Below are positions 8,737-16,844 of a stretch of 54,554 bases of DNA, one piece after another; position 1 is the first letter of the stretch; each line of letters starts with the position of its first letter. Under the pieces are notes generated by a model, which had not been told where the DNA came from, did no database searches, and saw only the letters and a list, made by a program, of their open reading frames with translations. Both the position numbers and the translations under genes were made by a program. Origin of the DNA: an uncultured Oscillospiraceae bacterium (GTDB lineage: Bacteria > Bacillota > Clostridia > Oscillospirales > Oscillospiraceae); the NCBI GenBank assembly GCA_947625355.1, contig CANQOA010000010.1:1-54554 (forward strand). Reading direction: 5' to 3'.

Positions 8737-9207
8737 TTATTTCACGTATCCGTCGATCACGGCCTGGGCCGCAGCGGCGTCCTGAGCCACCACGAAGATC
8801 ACCGTGCTGCCCTCGGTCTGCACGATGGCGTTCTCCAGCCGGGGCACCGCCTCGGGCACATAGCTCTGCAGCACGGCGATCTGGTTTTCGACGCGCGCGC
8901 GGCACAGCTCCGCCACCCGCCCGGCGGCGTCCTTGTCCTTGGCGTGGGCCGCCATCAGCTCCTCGCCAGTGCTGCCGTTATAGTACAGGACGCTGTCGGT
9001 CACGTCGCCGTCCTGGAACTGGTAGAGCCCCTCGGCCACGCCGGACGCGGCGGCATACTGGGTCATGTCCTCCGTAAAGGCGCCGCAGGCGGCCAGATCG
9101 GCGCCCAGCGCCTGGATATCCAGCTGCTTCCCTCCGCCGCAGGCGGCCAGGCACATCATCAGGGCGACGGCCAGCAAACATACGGCGAGCTTTTTCACGA
9201 TCTTCAT
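8737..9207 (-). CDS. DUF4358 family lipoprotein
   Basis: A 156-residue exported lipoprotein. The signal peptide KKLAVCLLAVALMMCLAAC ends in a lipobox (LAAC) with the acylated cysteine at about residue 23. The mature part has the pattern of DUF4358: an LSDEM-like helix region, an LYYN-type strand and the stretch from AELCRARVENQIAVLQSYVP to the C-terminus. The function of the family is unknown. A second member sits at 52408-52872. It follows the SGNH hydrolase gene on the same strand after 36 bases, so they are likely co-transcribed. Confidence 0.82.
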   Translation of the reverse strand: MKIVKKLAVCLLAVALMMCLAACGGGKQLDIQALGADLAACGAFTEDMTQYAAASGVAEGLYQFQDGDVTDSVLYYNGSTGEELMAAHAKDKDAAGRVAELCRARVENQIAVLQSYVPEAVPRLENAIVQTEGSTVIFVVAQDAAAAQAVIDGYVK

Positions 9208-9243
9208 AACGGTCTCCTCTCTCTTTCCTGATCTTGGCCGGGC

Positions 9244-10149
9244 TCAGCCCGCTTCCGGCTGTGGGGCGTCCCCCGCCGGTTCGGTGCCGTCCGGCACATA
9301 ATGGGTCTTCATGTAGTTTATCCAGTTCTCATAGTGGGCCGGGGTGAAGTGGACGCCGTCGTTGGTCACGTCCGCGGGCAGATACCCCTCATCGTCGCAC
9401 AGCACCGAGTACACGTCCAGATACCACACCTGCCGCTCCCGGGCGATCTCCAGGAGCATGTCGTTGAAGGATATCACCAGGTTCCGGTTCACGGCGCTGT
9501 CGTTGCTGGAGCGCCAGCGGCTCACCGGCGAGACGCTCACCAGATAGATGATGGCGTCCGGGTGGTCGGCCTGCAGCTTGTCCAGCACCGTGTTGAACGC
9601 CTGGCGCAGGGTGCCCTTCTCATAGGATAGCTCGTTCATGCCGAAGCCCACATAGATCTTTCCGTAATCCCCGCCGGTCAGCTTGGCGGCATAGGGCGAC
9701 GCGCCCAGCACCGTCAGCCCGTCCTCCCAGAAGAAATTGTTCTTGGGGAACAGCCCCTCATAGTCGTAATACCAAAGCCCCGACAGCACCGAGTTGCCCA
9801 AAAACGCCGCGTCGGCGAAATACTCCGGGCCGGCCTCCACCGCCTGCTCCTTGATATAGGGCCCCGTCCAGGGCGCGGCCGTGGGGATCGGCGTCTCGGT
9901 GGGCTCCGGCACCTCCGACGGCGTGGGGACCGGCGTCTCGGTGGGTTCGGGCGTCGCCGTGGGGACCTCGGTGGGCTCGGGCGTGGCCGTGGGGACGGAT
10001 GGGTCGGCCGTCGGCTCCAGCGCCGCGTCCGCCGCCGGGCCCTGGCCCAGCAGCTCCCCGGACGCCCACATCCGCGCAAAGCCCACCGCCGCCGTCAGCG
10101 CCAGTATCGCGCAGACCGCCAGCAGCGACAGGGCGATCTTCTTATGCAT
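9244..10149 (-). CDS. Membrane-anchored SGNH/GDSL-type hydrolase
   Basis: A 301-residue protein with an N-terminal membrane helix (residues 5-26), a Pro/Thr/Glu-rich low-complexity linker (about 44-92, repeats of the type PTATPEPTE) and a C-terminal SGNH hydrolase domain outside the cell. Catalytic blocks are visible: FLGNSVLSG with the likely nucleophile Ser, GFGMNEL as the G/N block, and DGVHFTP with the Asp-x-x-His pair. Such enzymes remove or transfer acyl groups on cell-surface glycans; the substrate here is unknown. The DUF4358 lipoprotein gene follows directly. In other Clostridia similar pairs occur near O-acetylation genes, but no MBOAT gene is in the window. Confidence 0.82.
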   Translation of the reverse strand: MHKKIALSLLAVCAILALTAAVGFARMWASGELLGQGPAADAALEPTADPSVPTATPEPTEVPTATPEPTETPVPTPSEVPEPTETPIPTAAPWTGPYIKEQAVEAGPEYFADAAFLGNSVLSGLWYYDYEGLFPKNNFFWEDGLTVLGASPYAAKLTGGDYGKIYVGFGMNELSYEKGTLRQAFNTVLDKLQADHPDAIIYLVSVSPVSRWRSSNDSAVNRNLVISFNDMLLEIARERQVWYLDVYSVLCDDEGYLPADVTNDGVHFTPAHYENWINYMKTHYVPDGTEPAGDAPQPEAG

Positions 10150-10212
10150 CTTGCTCTCTCCCGTTCGACAGCCGGCGCACCGCCTGCCCCTGTCGATTTA
10201 TGTCTACCGCAT

Positions 10213-10241
10213 ACTATACCATGTTTCCCCTCTATACGCAA
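10213..10241 (-). promoter_or_regulatory. Promoter of the SGNH hydrolase/DUF4358 genes
   Basis: On the minus strand, -35 TTGCGT (complement of 10236-10241) and -10 TATAGT (complement of 10213-10218) are 17 bases apart, about 65 bases upstream of the hydrolase start. Confidence 0.55.
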
Positions 10242-10335
10242 GAGTTATCCCAGAAATATCCCGCTCGCGCCGCGCTCATTTTCCGATATTATGGAAATGC
10301 CTCCAGAAAACTCGGCGGCTCCGTCCAGTTTGCGA

Positions 10336-10364
10336 TTGAAAACCGCTGCCGATAGGCGTATAAT
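10336..10364 (+). promoter_or_regulatory. Sigma-A promoter of the recJ-relA operon
   Basis: TTGAAA at 10336-10341 and a perfect TATAAT at 10359-10364 are separated by 17 bases, 32 bases ahead of the recJ start. This is the best promoter for the recJ-relA-dtd-hydrolase operon. Confidence 0.75.
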
Positions 10365-10396
10365 TAATTAAATATGTCTGTATGAAAAGGAAGCTC

Positions 10397-12394
10397 ATGA
10401 ACGATAAAATCTGGAATATACCAAAGGCGGTATCCATCCCGGAGACGCTTCTCCAGGCCGGATGCACGCCTCTGTTAGCCGCCGTACTGGCGGCCCGGGG
10501 ACAGACCGACCCAGCCTGGGTCCGGGCCTTTTTGGCCACGGGCCCCTTCGTCCCCTCCGATCCGCTGTCCATGGACGGCATGGCCGACGCCGTCGCCCGC
10601 ATCCTCCGGGCCCGGGACCGGGGCGAGACGGTGGCGGTCTATGGGGACTATGACGTGGACGGGATCACCGCCGCGTGCCTTTTGTCGGACTGCCTCAGGG
10701 GCCTGGGCATCCGGACCGAGACCTATATCCCCGACCGGCTGGAGGAGGGCTACGGGCTGAACACGGGGGCCATCGACCGGCTCCGCGGCCGGGGCGTGAC
10801 CCTGACGGTGACGGTGGACTGCGGCATCACCGCCGTCGCCGAGGCCGCCTATGCCCGCGCCCATGGCATGGACATGATCATCACCGACCACCACGAGTGC
10901 CAGGCGGAGCTGCCCGACGCCGTGGCGGTGGTGGACCCCAAGCGCCCGGAGGGGGCGGGGCCCGACCGGGATCTGGCCGGCGTGGGCGTGGCGTTCAAGC
11001 TGGCCTGCGCCCTGACCGGGGACGGACAGGCCACGCTGGAGCGGTACGCGGACCTGGTGGCCGTGGGCACCGTGGCGGATGTGATGCCGCTGACCGGCGA
11101 GAACCGCCGGATCGTGCGGCTGGGCCTGGACATGCTGCGCACCGCGCCGCGGCCGGGTCTCGCCGCGCTGATGGAACAGTCCGGCGTGAACACCGCCCGT
11201 CTGGGCGCCAACGCCATCGGCTTCACCCTGGCTCCCCGCATCAACGCCGCCGGCCGTCTGGGCCGGGTCCAGGACGCGGCGGCCCTGGTGCTGGAGCGGG
11301 ACCCGGACCGGGCCGCGCAGCTGGCCGCGTCTCTGTGCGAGATGAACCGCCAGCGGCAGCAGCTGGAGGCGGAGATATGGGAGCAGGCGGTGGATATGCT
11401 GGCCGGCTCCACGCTCACGGGCCCTATCGTGCTGGCCCGGGAGGGCTGGCATCAGGGCGTGATCGGCATCGTGGCCTCCCGGCTGGCGGAGGCGTACAAG
11501 CTGCCGGCCATCATGATCTCCCTGGACGGCGACAAGGGCAAGGGCTCCTGCCGCAGCTGGGGCGGGTTCAATCTGTTTGACGCGCTGGCGGCCTGCGGGG
11601 ACCATCTGGAGTCCTTCGGCGGCCACGCCATGGCCGCGGGACTGAACATCCGCCGGGGGAACGTGGACGCGCTGCGCCGGGCCCTGGCCGCGTATTACGC
11701 CGGGCACATCCCCCAGGTGCAGGAGAGCCTCTCCCCCGACGTGGCCGTCACCGATCCGGCGCTGCTCACCATGGAGTGCGTGGAGAGCCTGGAGCGGCTG
11801 GAGCCCTGCGGCAACGCCAATCCCCGGCCCGTGCTGTGCATGACCGACGCGCTGCTCACCAGCCTCACCCCCATCGGGGGCGGGCGGCATGTGCGTTTGC
11901 AGCTGGAGCGGTTCGGCCAGCGCTATGACTGCGTGTGGTTCTCCAAGCCCGCCTCGGAGCTGGGCGTGAACGCGGGCGACCGGGTGGACGCCGCCTTTTT
12001 CCCCCAGGTCAGCGAGTACCGGGGCCACCGGAGCATACAGCTGATGATGATCGACATCCGCCGGACCGATCTGGAGGCCCTGTGCCGGGACATCCTGAAC
12101 GGCGGCCCCATCGGCGACCACCGGCTGACCCGGACGGAACTGGGCTGGCTGTGGCGGTCGCTGTCCGGCCAGTGCCCCTGCAAGCTGAAGCTCAGCCGCC
12201 TGAGCCGGCTGGAAAGCCGCCTGCGTCCGGCCCAGATCGCCGCGGGGCTGCGGATATTGACGGAGCTGGAGCTGGCGCGGGTGCGCCTGGACGGGCCCGA
12301 CATACATATCATGCTGGTGGCATGGGAGGATAAGACCGACCTTGACCGTTCGCCCACATGGAATAAGATCACCGGAAAGGCCCGGCCTATCTGA
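10397..12394 (+). CDS. recJ: Single-stranded-DNA-specific exonuclease RecJ
   Basis: RecJ degrades single-stranded DNA 5' to 3' in recombination and mismatch repair. The DHH phosphoesterase motifs are intact: GDYDVDGITAA (residues 83-93), TVDCGI, ITDHHEC and the DHHA1 part with GVIGIVASRLAEAYKLP and SFGGHAMAAGL. An OB-fold and a C-terminal extension complete about 665 residues, within the family range. I place the start at the ATG at 10397 because AAGG lies six bases before it; an in-frame ATG five codons earlier (10382) lacks a ribosome binding site. It begins the operon that continues into relA 18 bases after its stop. Confidence 0.94.
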   Translation: MNDKIWNIPKAVSIPETLLQAGCTPLLAAVLAARGQTDPAWVRAFLATGPFVPSDPLSMDGMADAVARILRARDRGETVAVYGDYDVDGITAACLLSDCLRGLGIRTETYIPDRLEEGYGLNTGAIDRLRGRGVTLTVTVDCGITAVAEAAYARAHGMDMIITDHHECQAELPDAVAVVDPKRPEGAGPDRDLAGVGVAFKLACALTGDGQATLERYADLVAVGTVADVMPLTGENRRIVRLGLDMLRTAPRPGLAALMEQSGVNTARLGANAIGFTLAPRINAAGRLGRVQDAAALVLERDPDRAAQLAASLCEMNRQRQQLEAEIWEQAVDMLAGSTLTGPIVLAREGWHQGVIGIVASRLAEAYKLPAIMISLDGDKGKGSCRSWGGFNLFDALAACGDHLESFGGHAMAAGLNIRRGNVDALRRALAAYYAGHIPQVQESLSPDVAVTDPALLTMECVESLERLEPCGNANPRPVLCMTDALLTSLTPIGGGRHVRLQLERFGQRYDCVWFSKPASELGVNAGDRVDAAFFPQVSEYRGHRSIQLMMIDIRRTDLEALCRDILNGGPIGDHRLTRTELGWLWRSLSGQCPCKLKLSRLSRLESRLRPAQIAAGLRILTELELARVRLDGPDIHIMLVAWEDKTDLDRSPTWNKITGKARPI

Positions 12395-12412
12395 CCGGAG
12401 AGGGATCGAGAT

Positions 12413-14605
12413 ATGACAGAGTTTCAACCGGACGCGGCCTTTGCCGAGCTGTCGGCCGTACTGGAGGAAAACAGCCCCAACGCGGACCTGGCCCGCATCC
12501 GCCAGGCATTCGACTTTGCCGTGGCGGCCCATGACGGGCAGAAGCGGCGGGACGGCTCCCCCTATGTGACCCACGCCATCGCCGCGGCCAAGATCGCCGG
12601 GGAGATGGGTCTGGACGACGAGTCCATCATGGCCGCGCTGCTGCACGACGTGCTGGAGGACACCAGCGTCACCCACGAGGAGCTGGAGGCGCAGTTCGGC
12701 GAGGAGGTCGCCGACATCGTTGAGGGCGTCACCAAGCTGACCCGCGTGCAGTACAGCACCCTGGAGGAGGCCCAGATGGAGAATCTGCGCAAGATGCTCC
12801 TGGCCATGGCCAAGGACATCCGCGTGATCCTCATCAAGCTGGCCGACCGGCTGCACAACATGCGCACCATGGAGTTCCAGAGCCCAGAAAAGCAGCTCAG
12901 CAAATCCCGGGAGACCATGGAGATCTACGCCCCCATCGCCCACCGGCTGGGCGTGGAGAAGATGAAGGACGAGCTGGAGGACCTGGCGCTGCTGTATCTG
13001 GACCCGGTGGGCTACCGGGAGATCACCAGCATCCTGGACAAGCGCCGGGACGTGATGGAGAAATTCCAGCAGTCCATGGAGCAGCGCATCAGCCAGCGCA
13101 TGGAGCGGGAGGGCATCCGCTGCAAGGTCTACGGGCGCTTGAAGCACATCTACAGCATCTACCGGAAGATGTACGCCCAGCACCTGGGCGTGGAGGAGAT
13201 CTTCGATCTGTGCGCTTTCCGGGTGATCGTGGACGATCTGGCGGACTGCTATAATGTCCTGGGCATCATCCACGAGATGTTCCGTCCCGTCCCCGGCCGG
13301 TTCAAGGACTATATCTCCACCCCCAAGCCCAACAACTACCAGAGCCTGCACACCACCGTCATCGGCACCGAGGGCATCCCCTTCGAGGTGCAGATCCGCA
13401 CCTGGCAGATGCACATGACGGCGGAATACGGCGTGGCGGCCCACTGGAAATACAAGTCCGGCGCCGCCGGCCACAAGGAGGGCGACGAGGAAAAGTTCGC
13501 ATGGATCCGCCGGCTGCTGGAGACCCAGCAGGACGCCGGGGACGTGCAGGACTTCTACCATGACCTGAAGGTGGACCTCTTCGACGACGAGGTGTTCGTG
13601 TTCACCCCCAACGGGGACGTGAAGAGCCTCCCCGCCGGGGCCACGCCCATCGACTTCGCCTACGCCATCCACTCCGCCGTGGGCAACTCCATGACCGGCG
13701 CCAAGGTCAACGGCCGGATCGTGCCCATCGCCTATCCCCTGCAGAACGGCGACATCGTCTCCATCATCACTTCCCACGCCGCCACCGGCCCCAGCCGGGA
13801 CTGGCTGAACATCGCCAAGAGCGGCGAGGCTCGCTCCAAGATCAAGCAGTGGTTCAAGAAGGAGCGCCGGGAGGAGAACATCGTCCAGGGCCGGGACATG
13901 TTCGAGTCGGAGGCCCGCCGGGCGGGCCTTTCCATGGCGGACGTCACCGATCCGGAGATCCTGCCCGCCATCCTCAAGCGCATGGCCGTGACGGACCTGG
14001 ACGACGTATACGCCTCCATCGGCTACGGCGGCATGACCGCCGCCCACGCGGTGGGCCGCATCCGGGACGAGATCCTGCGCAACCGCACCAGCGTGCGCAA
14101 GACCGAGGTCGAGAAGATGCAGGAGCGGGCCGGCCGCCGCCAGCAGAAGGAGCTGAAGGCCGTCCAGGGCGTGCTGGTCCAGGGACTGGACAACTGCCTC
14201 ATCAAATTCTCCCGCTGCTGCACGCCGGTGCCCGGCGACCCCATCATCGGCTTCATCACCCGCGGTCTGGGCGTGTCCATCCACCGCAAGGACTGCGTCA
14301 ACTACCAGCGGGACGAGGATAAGGGCCGGTGGATCAGCGTCTCCTGGGCGGACAACATCACCGACAGCTACGCGGCGGACCTGTACATCACCGCCGACGA
14401 GCGGGGCGGCCTGGTCATGGACATCGCCACCGTGCTCAACAGTCTCAACGCCAAGGTCCGGGGCCTCAACGCCCGGGATACCGGCAAGGGGACCTCCACC
14501 GTGGTCATCACCCTGGAGATCCGGCAGGTGGGCGAGCTGCAGACCATCATCAACAAGCTCCAGGCCGTCCGGGGCGTGCGGGACATCAACCGGGGAGGCA
14601 TCTGA
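12413..14605 (+). CDS. relA: Bifunctional (p)ppGpp synthetase/hydrolase, RelA/SpoT family (Rel)
   Basis: Rel makes and degrades the alarmone (p)ppGpp in response to amino-acid starvation. The 730 residues show the full long-Rel layout: HD hydrolase domain with the HD pair at 78-79 (LLHDVLEDT), synthetase domain from about residue 230 (YGRLKHIYSIYRKM), TGS domain from about 390 (VFVFTPNGDVKSLPAGATP), a zinc-finger/helical part (CLIKFSRCCTPVPGD) and a C-terminal ACT domain from about 650. Both catalytic halves keep their key residues, so it should act both ways. dtd follows two bases after the stop. Confidence 0.95.
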   Translation: MTEFQPDAAFAELSAVLEENSPNADLARIRQAFDFAVAAHDGQKRRDGSPYVTHAIAAAKIAGEMGLDDESIMAALLHDVLEDTSVTHEELEAQFGEEVADIVEGVTKLTRVQYSTLEEAQMENLRKMLLAMAKDIRVILIKLADRLHNMRTMEFQSPEKQLSKSRETMEIYAPIAHRLGVEKMKDELEDLALLYLDPVGYREITSILDKRRDVMEKFQQSMEQRISQRMEREGIRCKVYGRLKHIYSIYRKMYAQHLGVEEIFDLCAFRVIVDDLADCYNVLGIIHEMFRPVPGRFKDYISTPKPNNYQSLHTTVIGTEGIPFEVQIRTWQMHMTAEYGVAAHWKYKSGAAGHKEGDEEKFAWIRRLLETQQDAGDVQDFYHDLKVDLFDDEVFVFTPNGDVKSLPAGATPIDFAYAIHSAVGNSMTGAKVNGRIVPIAYPLQNGDIVSIITSHAATGPSRDWLNIAKSGEARSKIKQWFKKERREENIVQGRDMFESEARRAGLSMADVTDPEILPAILKRMAVTDLDDVYASIGYGGMTAAHAVGRIRDEILRNRTSVRKTEVEKMQERAGRRQQKELKAVQGVLVQGLDNCLIKFSRCCTPVPGDPIIGFITRGLGVSIHRKDCVNYQRDEDKGRWISVSWADNITDSYAADLYITADERGGLVMDIATVLNSLNAKVRGLNARDTGKGTSTVVITLEIRQVGELQTIINKLQAVRGVRDINRGGI

Positions 14606-14607
14606 AC

Positions 14608-15054
14608 ATGCGCGCCGTGGTCACAAGAGTGAAAAATGCCTCCGTGGAGATCGACGGGGCCATCCACGGGGCCATAGAGCAGGGCTTTCTGGTGCTGCTG
14701 GGGGTCCATGTGGACGACGGCCCGGCCGAGGCGGCCAAGATCGCCGACAAGATCTGCGGCCTGCGCATATTCGAGGACGAGGCCGGGAAGATGAACCGCA
14801 ATCCCGTCCAGGCCGGCGCCGCCAGCCTTCTCATCATCAGCCAGTTCACCCTCTTTGCCGACTGCCGCAGCCGCCGGCCCGGCTTTACCCTGGCCGCCCG
14901 GCCGGAGCAGGCCATCCCCCTCTATGAGTCCGTCATCGCCCAGTGCCGGGAGCGGGGCTTCCACGTGGAGACCGGCGTGTTCGGCGCGGATATGCAGGTC
15001 CGCAGCCAGAACGACGGCCCCGTGACCATACTTTTGGATACGAAGGAGCTCTGA
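14608..15054 (+). CDS. dtd: D-aminoacyl-tRNA deacylase
   Basis: Removes D-amino acids (and glycine mischarged on tRNA-Ala) from tRNAs. The 148-residue product has the two diagnostic motifs: SQFTLFAD (around residues 76-83) and NDGPVTILLDT near the C-terminus, which carries the cross-subunit Gly-Pro. Length is normal. The ATG lies two bases after the relA stop, and the hydrolase gene starts two bases after its own stop. The order relA-dtd-MBL hydrolase is common in Firmicutes. Confidence 0.95.
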   Translation: MRAVVTRVKNASVEIDGAIHGAIEQGFLVLLGVHVDDGPAEAAKIADKICGLRIFEDEAGKMNRNPVQAGAASLLIISQFTLFADCRSRRPGFTLAARPEQAIPLYESVIAQCRERGFHVETGVFGADMQVRSQNDGPVTILLDTKEL

Positions 15055-15056
15055 CC

Positions 15057-15659
15057 ATGCTTATCAAGACCTTGACCGTCGGCCAGATCGAGACCAACTG
15101 CTACGTGGTCACCGACGAGGACACCCTCCAGTGCGCCGTCATCGACCCCGGCGACGAGTCCAACACCATCCTCGACTACCTGGAGGAGCACAAGCTCCAG
15201 GCCAAATACATCTTCCTCACCCACGGCCACTTCGACCACACCATGGCGGTGGAGGCGGTCCGGGCCGAGACCGGCGCCACGGTGTGCATGAGCCGCCGGG
15301 ACGTGGGCACGGGCGATTACCGCTACGATCCGGCGGAGGGCGCCATCATGTACGGCGAGGGGGACCAGTTCCATGTGGGCGGCCTCACCTTCCGGGTGAT
15401 GGAGACGCCGGGCCACACCCCCGGCGGGGTATGCCTGCTCTGCCAGGACGCGCTGTTCACCGGGGACACCCTCTTCCGGGACTCCTGCGGCCGGACGGAC
15501 CTGCCCGGCGGGGACATGGACGCGCTGCTGCGGAGCCTGAAGCGGCTGTATGACCTGCCCGGCGACTACGAGGTCTATCCCGGCCATATGGACACCACCA
15601 CCCTGGACCGGGAGCGCCGGTTCAACTACTACATGAAGCACGCCGTGCAGACCTGCTGA
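15057..15659 (+). CDS. MBL-fold metallo-hydrolase (glyoxalase II-like)
   Basis: A 200-residue metallo-beta-lactamase-fold hydrolase. The metal site is intact: THGHFDHT (HxHxDH), the later His in PGHTPGG, the Asp in FTGDTLF and the final His in YPGHMDTTT. This set is typical of glyoxalase II and related thioester hydrolases, but the substrate is not known. The ATG follows the dtd stop by two bases, with AAGGAG about nine bases upstream. It is the last gene of the recJ-relA operon and is followed by a strong terminator. Confidence 0.88.
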   Translation: MLIKTLTVGQIETNCYVVTDEDTLQCAVIDPGDESNTILDYLEEHKLQAKYIFLTHGHFDHTMAVEAVRAETGATVCMSRRDVGTGDYRYDPAEGAIMYGEGDQFHVGGLTFRVMETPGHTPGGVCLLCQDALFTGDTLFRDSCGRTDLPGGDMDALLRSLKRLYDLPGDYEVYPGHMDTTTLDRERRFNYYMKHAVQTC

Positions 15660-15690
15660 AAAATGAAAAAAGGCGCTCTTTACAGCGCGC

Positions 15691-15726
15691 AAAACGCCGC
15701 CCGCAGGCGGCGTTTTTTGTTATTCT
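15691..15726. terminator. Bidirectional terminator, left copy of a 36-bp direct repeat
   Basis: The stem ACGCCGCC/GGCGGCGT (15694-15701 and 15706-15713) with loop CGCA is followed by six T on the plus strand and preceded by four A. It can end the MBL hydrolase transcript and the convergent XRE regulator transcript. The whole 36-base stretch is identical to 16255-16290, and the regulator's stop codon lies inside it. Confidence 0.85.
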
Positions 15727-15959
15727 CTGCTTTCCCCATCTTCGGGTGGAGTATACTGCAACAGCTCCCCGACGCTGCAGCCCAGCACCGTGCAGATCCG
15801 TGCCAGTACATCTGTGTCCAGTCGTGTGACCGTGTTGTTATAATAGTGATTGAGCTGCGTTCTCTGCATCTCGGCCCGCTGACAAAACTTGTTCTTGCTG
15901 AGTCCGCTCTTCTCCAGAAGCTCTTTCAGATGCACATCTATTTTTCCAAATCTCTCCAT
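15720..15959 (-). CDS. Small XRE-family helix-turn-helix regulator
   Basis: A 79-residue DNA-binding protein with a single Cro/CI-type helix-turn-helix: HLKELLEKSGLSKNKFCQRA, then RTQLNHYYNN as recognition helix and LARICTVLGCSVGELLQY. Similar short proteins (YozG-like) act as repressors. I chose the ATG at 15957-15959, preceded by GGATGGTG nine bases upstream; an in-frame ATG six codons earlier is possible. It is divergent from a 50-residue protein across a 124-base gap and probably controls it or itself. Both lie between two identical terminators. Its AT-richer upstream region differs from the surroundings. Confidence 0.82.
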   Translation of the reverse strand: MERFGKIDVHLKELLEKSGLSKNKFCQRAEMQRTQLNHYYNNTVTRLDTDVLARICTVLGCSVGELLQYTPPEDGESRE

Positions 15960-15983
15960 CGTCACACCATCCGTCATTTGCTG

Positions 15984-16013
15984 TTGACAAATGTAGTGTA
16001 ACTTTGATAGACT
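15984..16013 (+). promoter_or_regulatory. Promoter of the 50-residue protein
   Basis: TTGACA at 15984-15989 and TAGACT at 16008-16013 are 18 bases apart, about 70 bases before the small gene. The spacing leaves room for regulator binding near the start point. Confidence 0.5.
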
Positions 16014-16083
16014 TAAAATATAAGCTCTAAGAAATCTTGTGTAAATAGTTGCATATATGCCATTTTGAAAGGTGGTACGCACG

Positions 16084-16236
16084 ATGGTGGATTATCAGAA
16101 GATGTACTACATTCTTTGCCGCGCGGTGGATGAGGCGTTGGACGCGCTGCCGCCACAGGCGGCGGAGGCACGGCAAATACTGCAGCAGGCGCTGGAGCAG
16201 GCGGAGGAGAAATATATCGACACGGCAGAGGAGTAA
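16084..16236 (+). CDS. 50-residue protein, function unknown
   Basis: A short open frame starting MVDYQKMYYILCRAVDEAL. It is mostly helical and acidic (EARQILQQALEQAEEKY). AAAGGTGG lies about nine bases before the ATG and a promoter lies upstream, which supports translation. I recall similar small proteins starting with a YKKMYY-type motif in Oscillospiraceae and prophage regions, without known function. It is divergent from the XRE regulator and ends just ahead of the right copy of the 36-bp terminator repeat. Confidence 0.65.
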   Translation: MVDYQKMYYILCRAVDEALDALPPQAAEARQILQQALEQAEEKYIDTAEE

Positions 16237-16254
16237 GAAGATAACGCAGAAGCA

Positions 16255-16290
16255 AAAACGCCGCCCGCAGGCGGCGTTTTTTGTTATTCT
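16255..16290. terminator. Bidirectional terminator, right copy of a 36-bp direct repeat
   Basis: Identical over 36 bases to 15691-15726. The hairpin with six T on the plus strand ends the 50-residue gene; five T on the minus strand end the convergent hypothetical gene at 16299-16709. Confidence 0.85.
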
Positions 16291-16298
16291 TTTGTTTT

Positions 16299-16709
16299 TT
16301 ATACCTTTTTGAACTTCACCGTGCCCATGGCGCTGGCCAGGGCCACCAGGTTCTCCGCCGTCTCGCTGCGCACGATCATCTCCTGCCAGCCGTCCGCGTC
16401 CGGCTCCGACAGCGACAGATCGCACCACACGGCATCCAGCCCCCGGCCGAACACCAGCGTGTCCCCGTTCCCCCCGGTCCGGTATGCCGCCAGGCATGCC
16501 GCCGCGTCCCCCGTGACCGCGTGGCCGCCGGGGGCGATGAAGCCCTCCTCCAGGGCCAGCGCCTGAAGCGCCTCCGCCACGGTCCGGCCCTCCGCCCGCG
16601 CCAGATACCGCCGGCGCACCGGCCCCTGGTCCGTCCACGGCACCCGGGGGAAATACCGCTTGCGCAGCGCCTCCAGCGCCGGGTCGGTGAAAACAGCATT
16701 AGTTGACAT
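16299..16709 (-). CDS. Hypothetical protein, 136 residues
   Basis: I do not recognise this soluble protein. It has a basic region with VPWTDQGPVRRRYLARAEG near the N-terminus and no signal peptide or membrane helix. The ATG at 16707-16709 has GAGGAG about nine bases upstream and a promoter of good quality at 16741-16769, so it is expressed as a single gene. It ends at the 36-bp terminator repeat. Codon use is like the neighbours. Confidence 0.7.
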   Translation of the reverse strand: MSTNAVFTDPALEALRKRYFPRVPWTDQGPVRRRYLARAEGRTVAEALQALALEEGFIAPGGHAVTGDAAACLAAYRTGGNGDTLVFGRGLDAVWCDLSLSEPDADGWQEMIVRSETAENLVALASAMGTVKFKKV

Positions 16710-16740
16710 AATATCTTCTCCTCGCACCGTCATCATACGC

Positions 16741-16769
16741 ATTATAACATGGACATGCGCCTGTTGCAA
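16741..16769 (-). promoter_or_regulatory. Promoter of the hypothetical gene 16299-16709
   Basis: On the minus strand, TTGCAA (16764-16769) and a perfect TATAAT (complement of 16741-16746) are 17 bases apart, about 30 bases before the start codon. Confidence 0.65.
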
Positions 16770-16773
16770 ACGA

Positions 16774-16803
16774 CAGGGCCCGGGACATCGGTCCCGGGCC
16801 CTG
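16774..16803. terminator. Hairpin between the oxidoreductase operon and the hypothetical gene
   Basis: CAGGGCCCGGGAC pairs with GTCCCGGGCCCTG across four bases (16774-16803). Four T follow on the plus strand; on the minus strand, the direction of the upstream operon, the tail is TCGTTT and weak. It is the only terminator candidate for the 2-oxoacid oxidoreductase operon. Confidence 0.6.
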
Positions 16804-16844
16804 TTTTGTATGGATATTTATGGCATAAGCCATGGGCTCTTCGG

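Noticed and set aside
9870-10020. CRISPR-like or tandem DNA repeat
   Set aside because: The repeated pattern encodes the Pro/Thr/Glu-rich linker of the SGNH hydrolase and has no constant repeat/spacer structure.
10475-14284. 1269-codon minus-strand frame across recJ and relA
   Set aside because: It is a long GC-driven shadow of two conserved genes; no domain can be recognised in the translation.
16027-16638. 203-codon minus-strand frame spanning the right 36-bp terminator
   Set aside because: It crosses a strong bidirectional terminator and overlaps the better-supported 50-residue and 136-residue genes in other frames.
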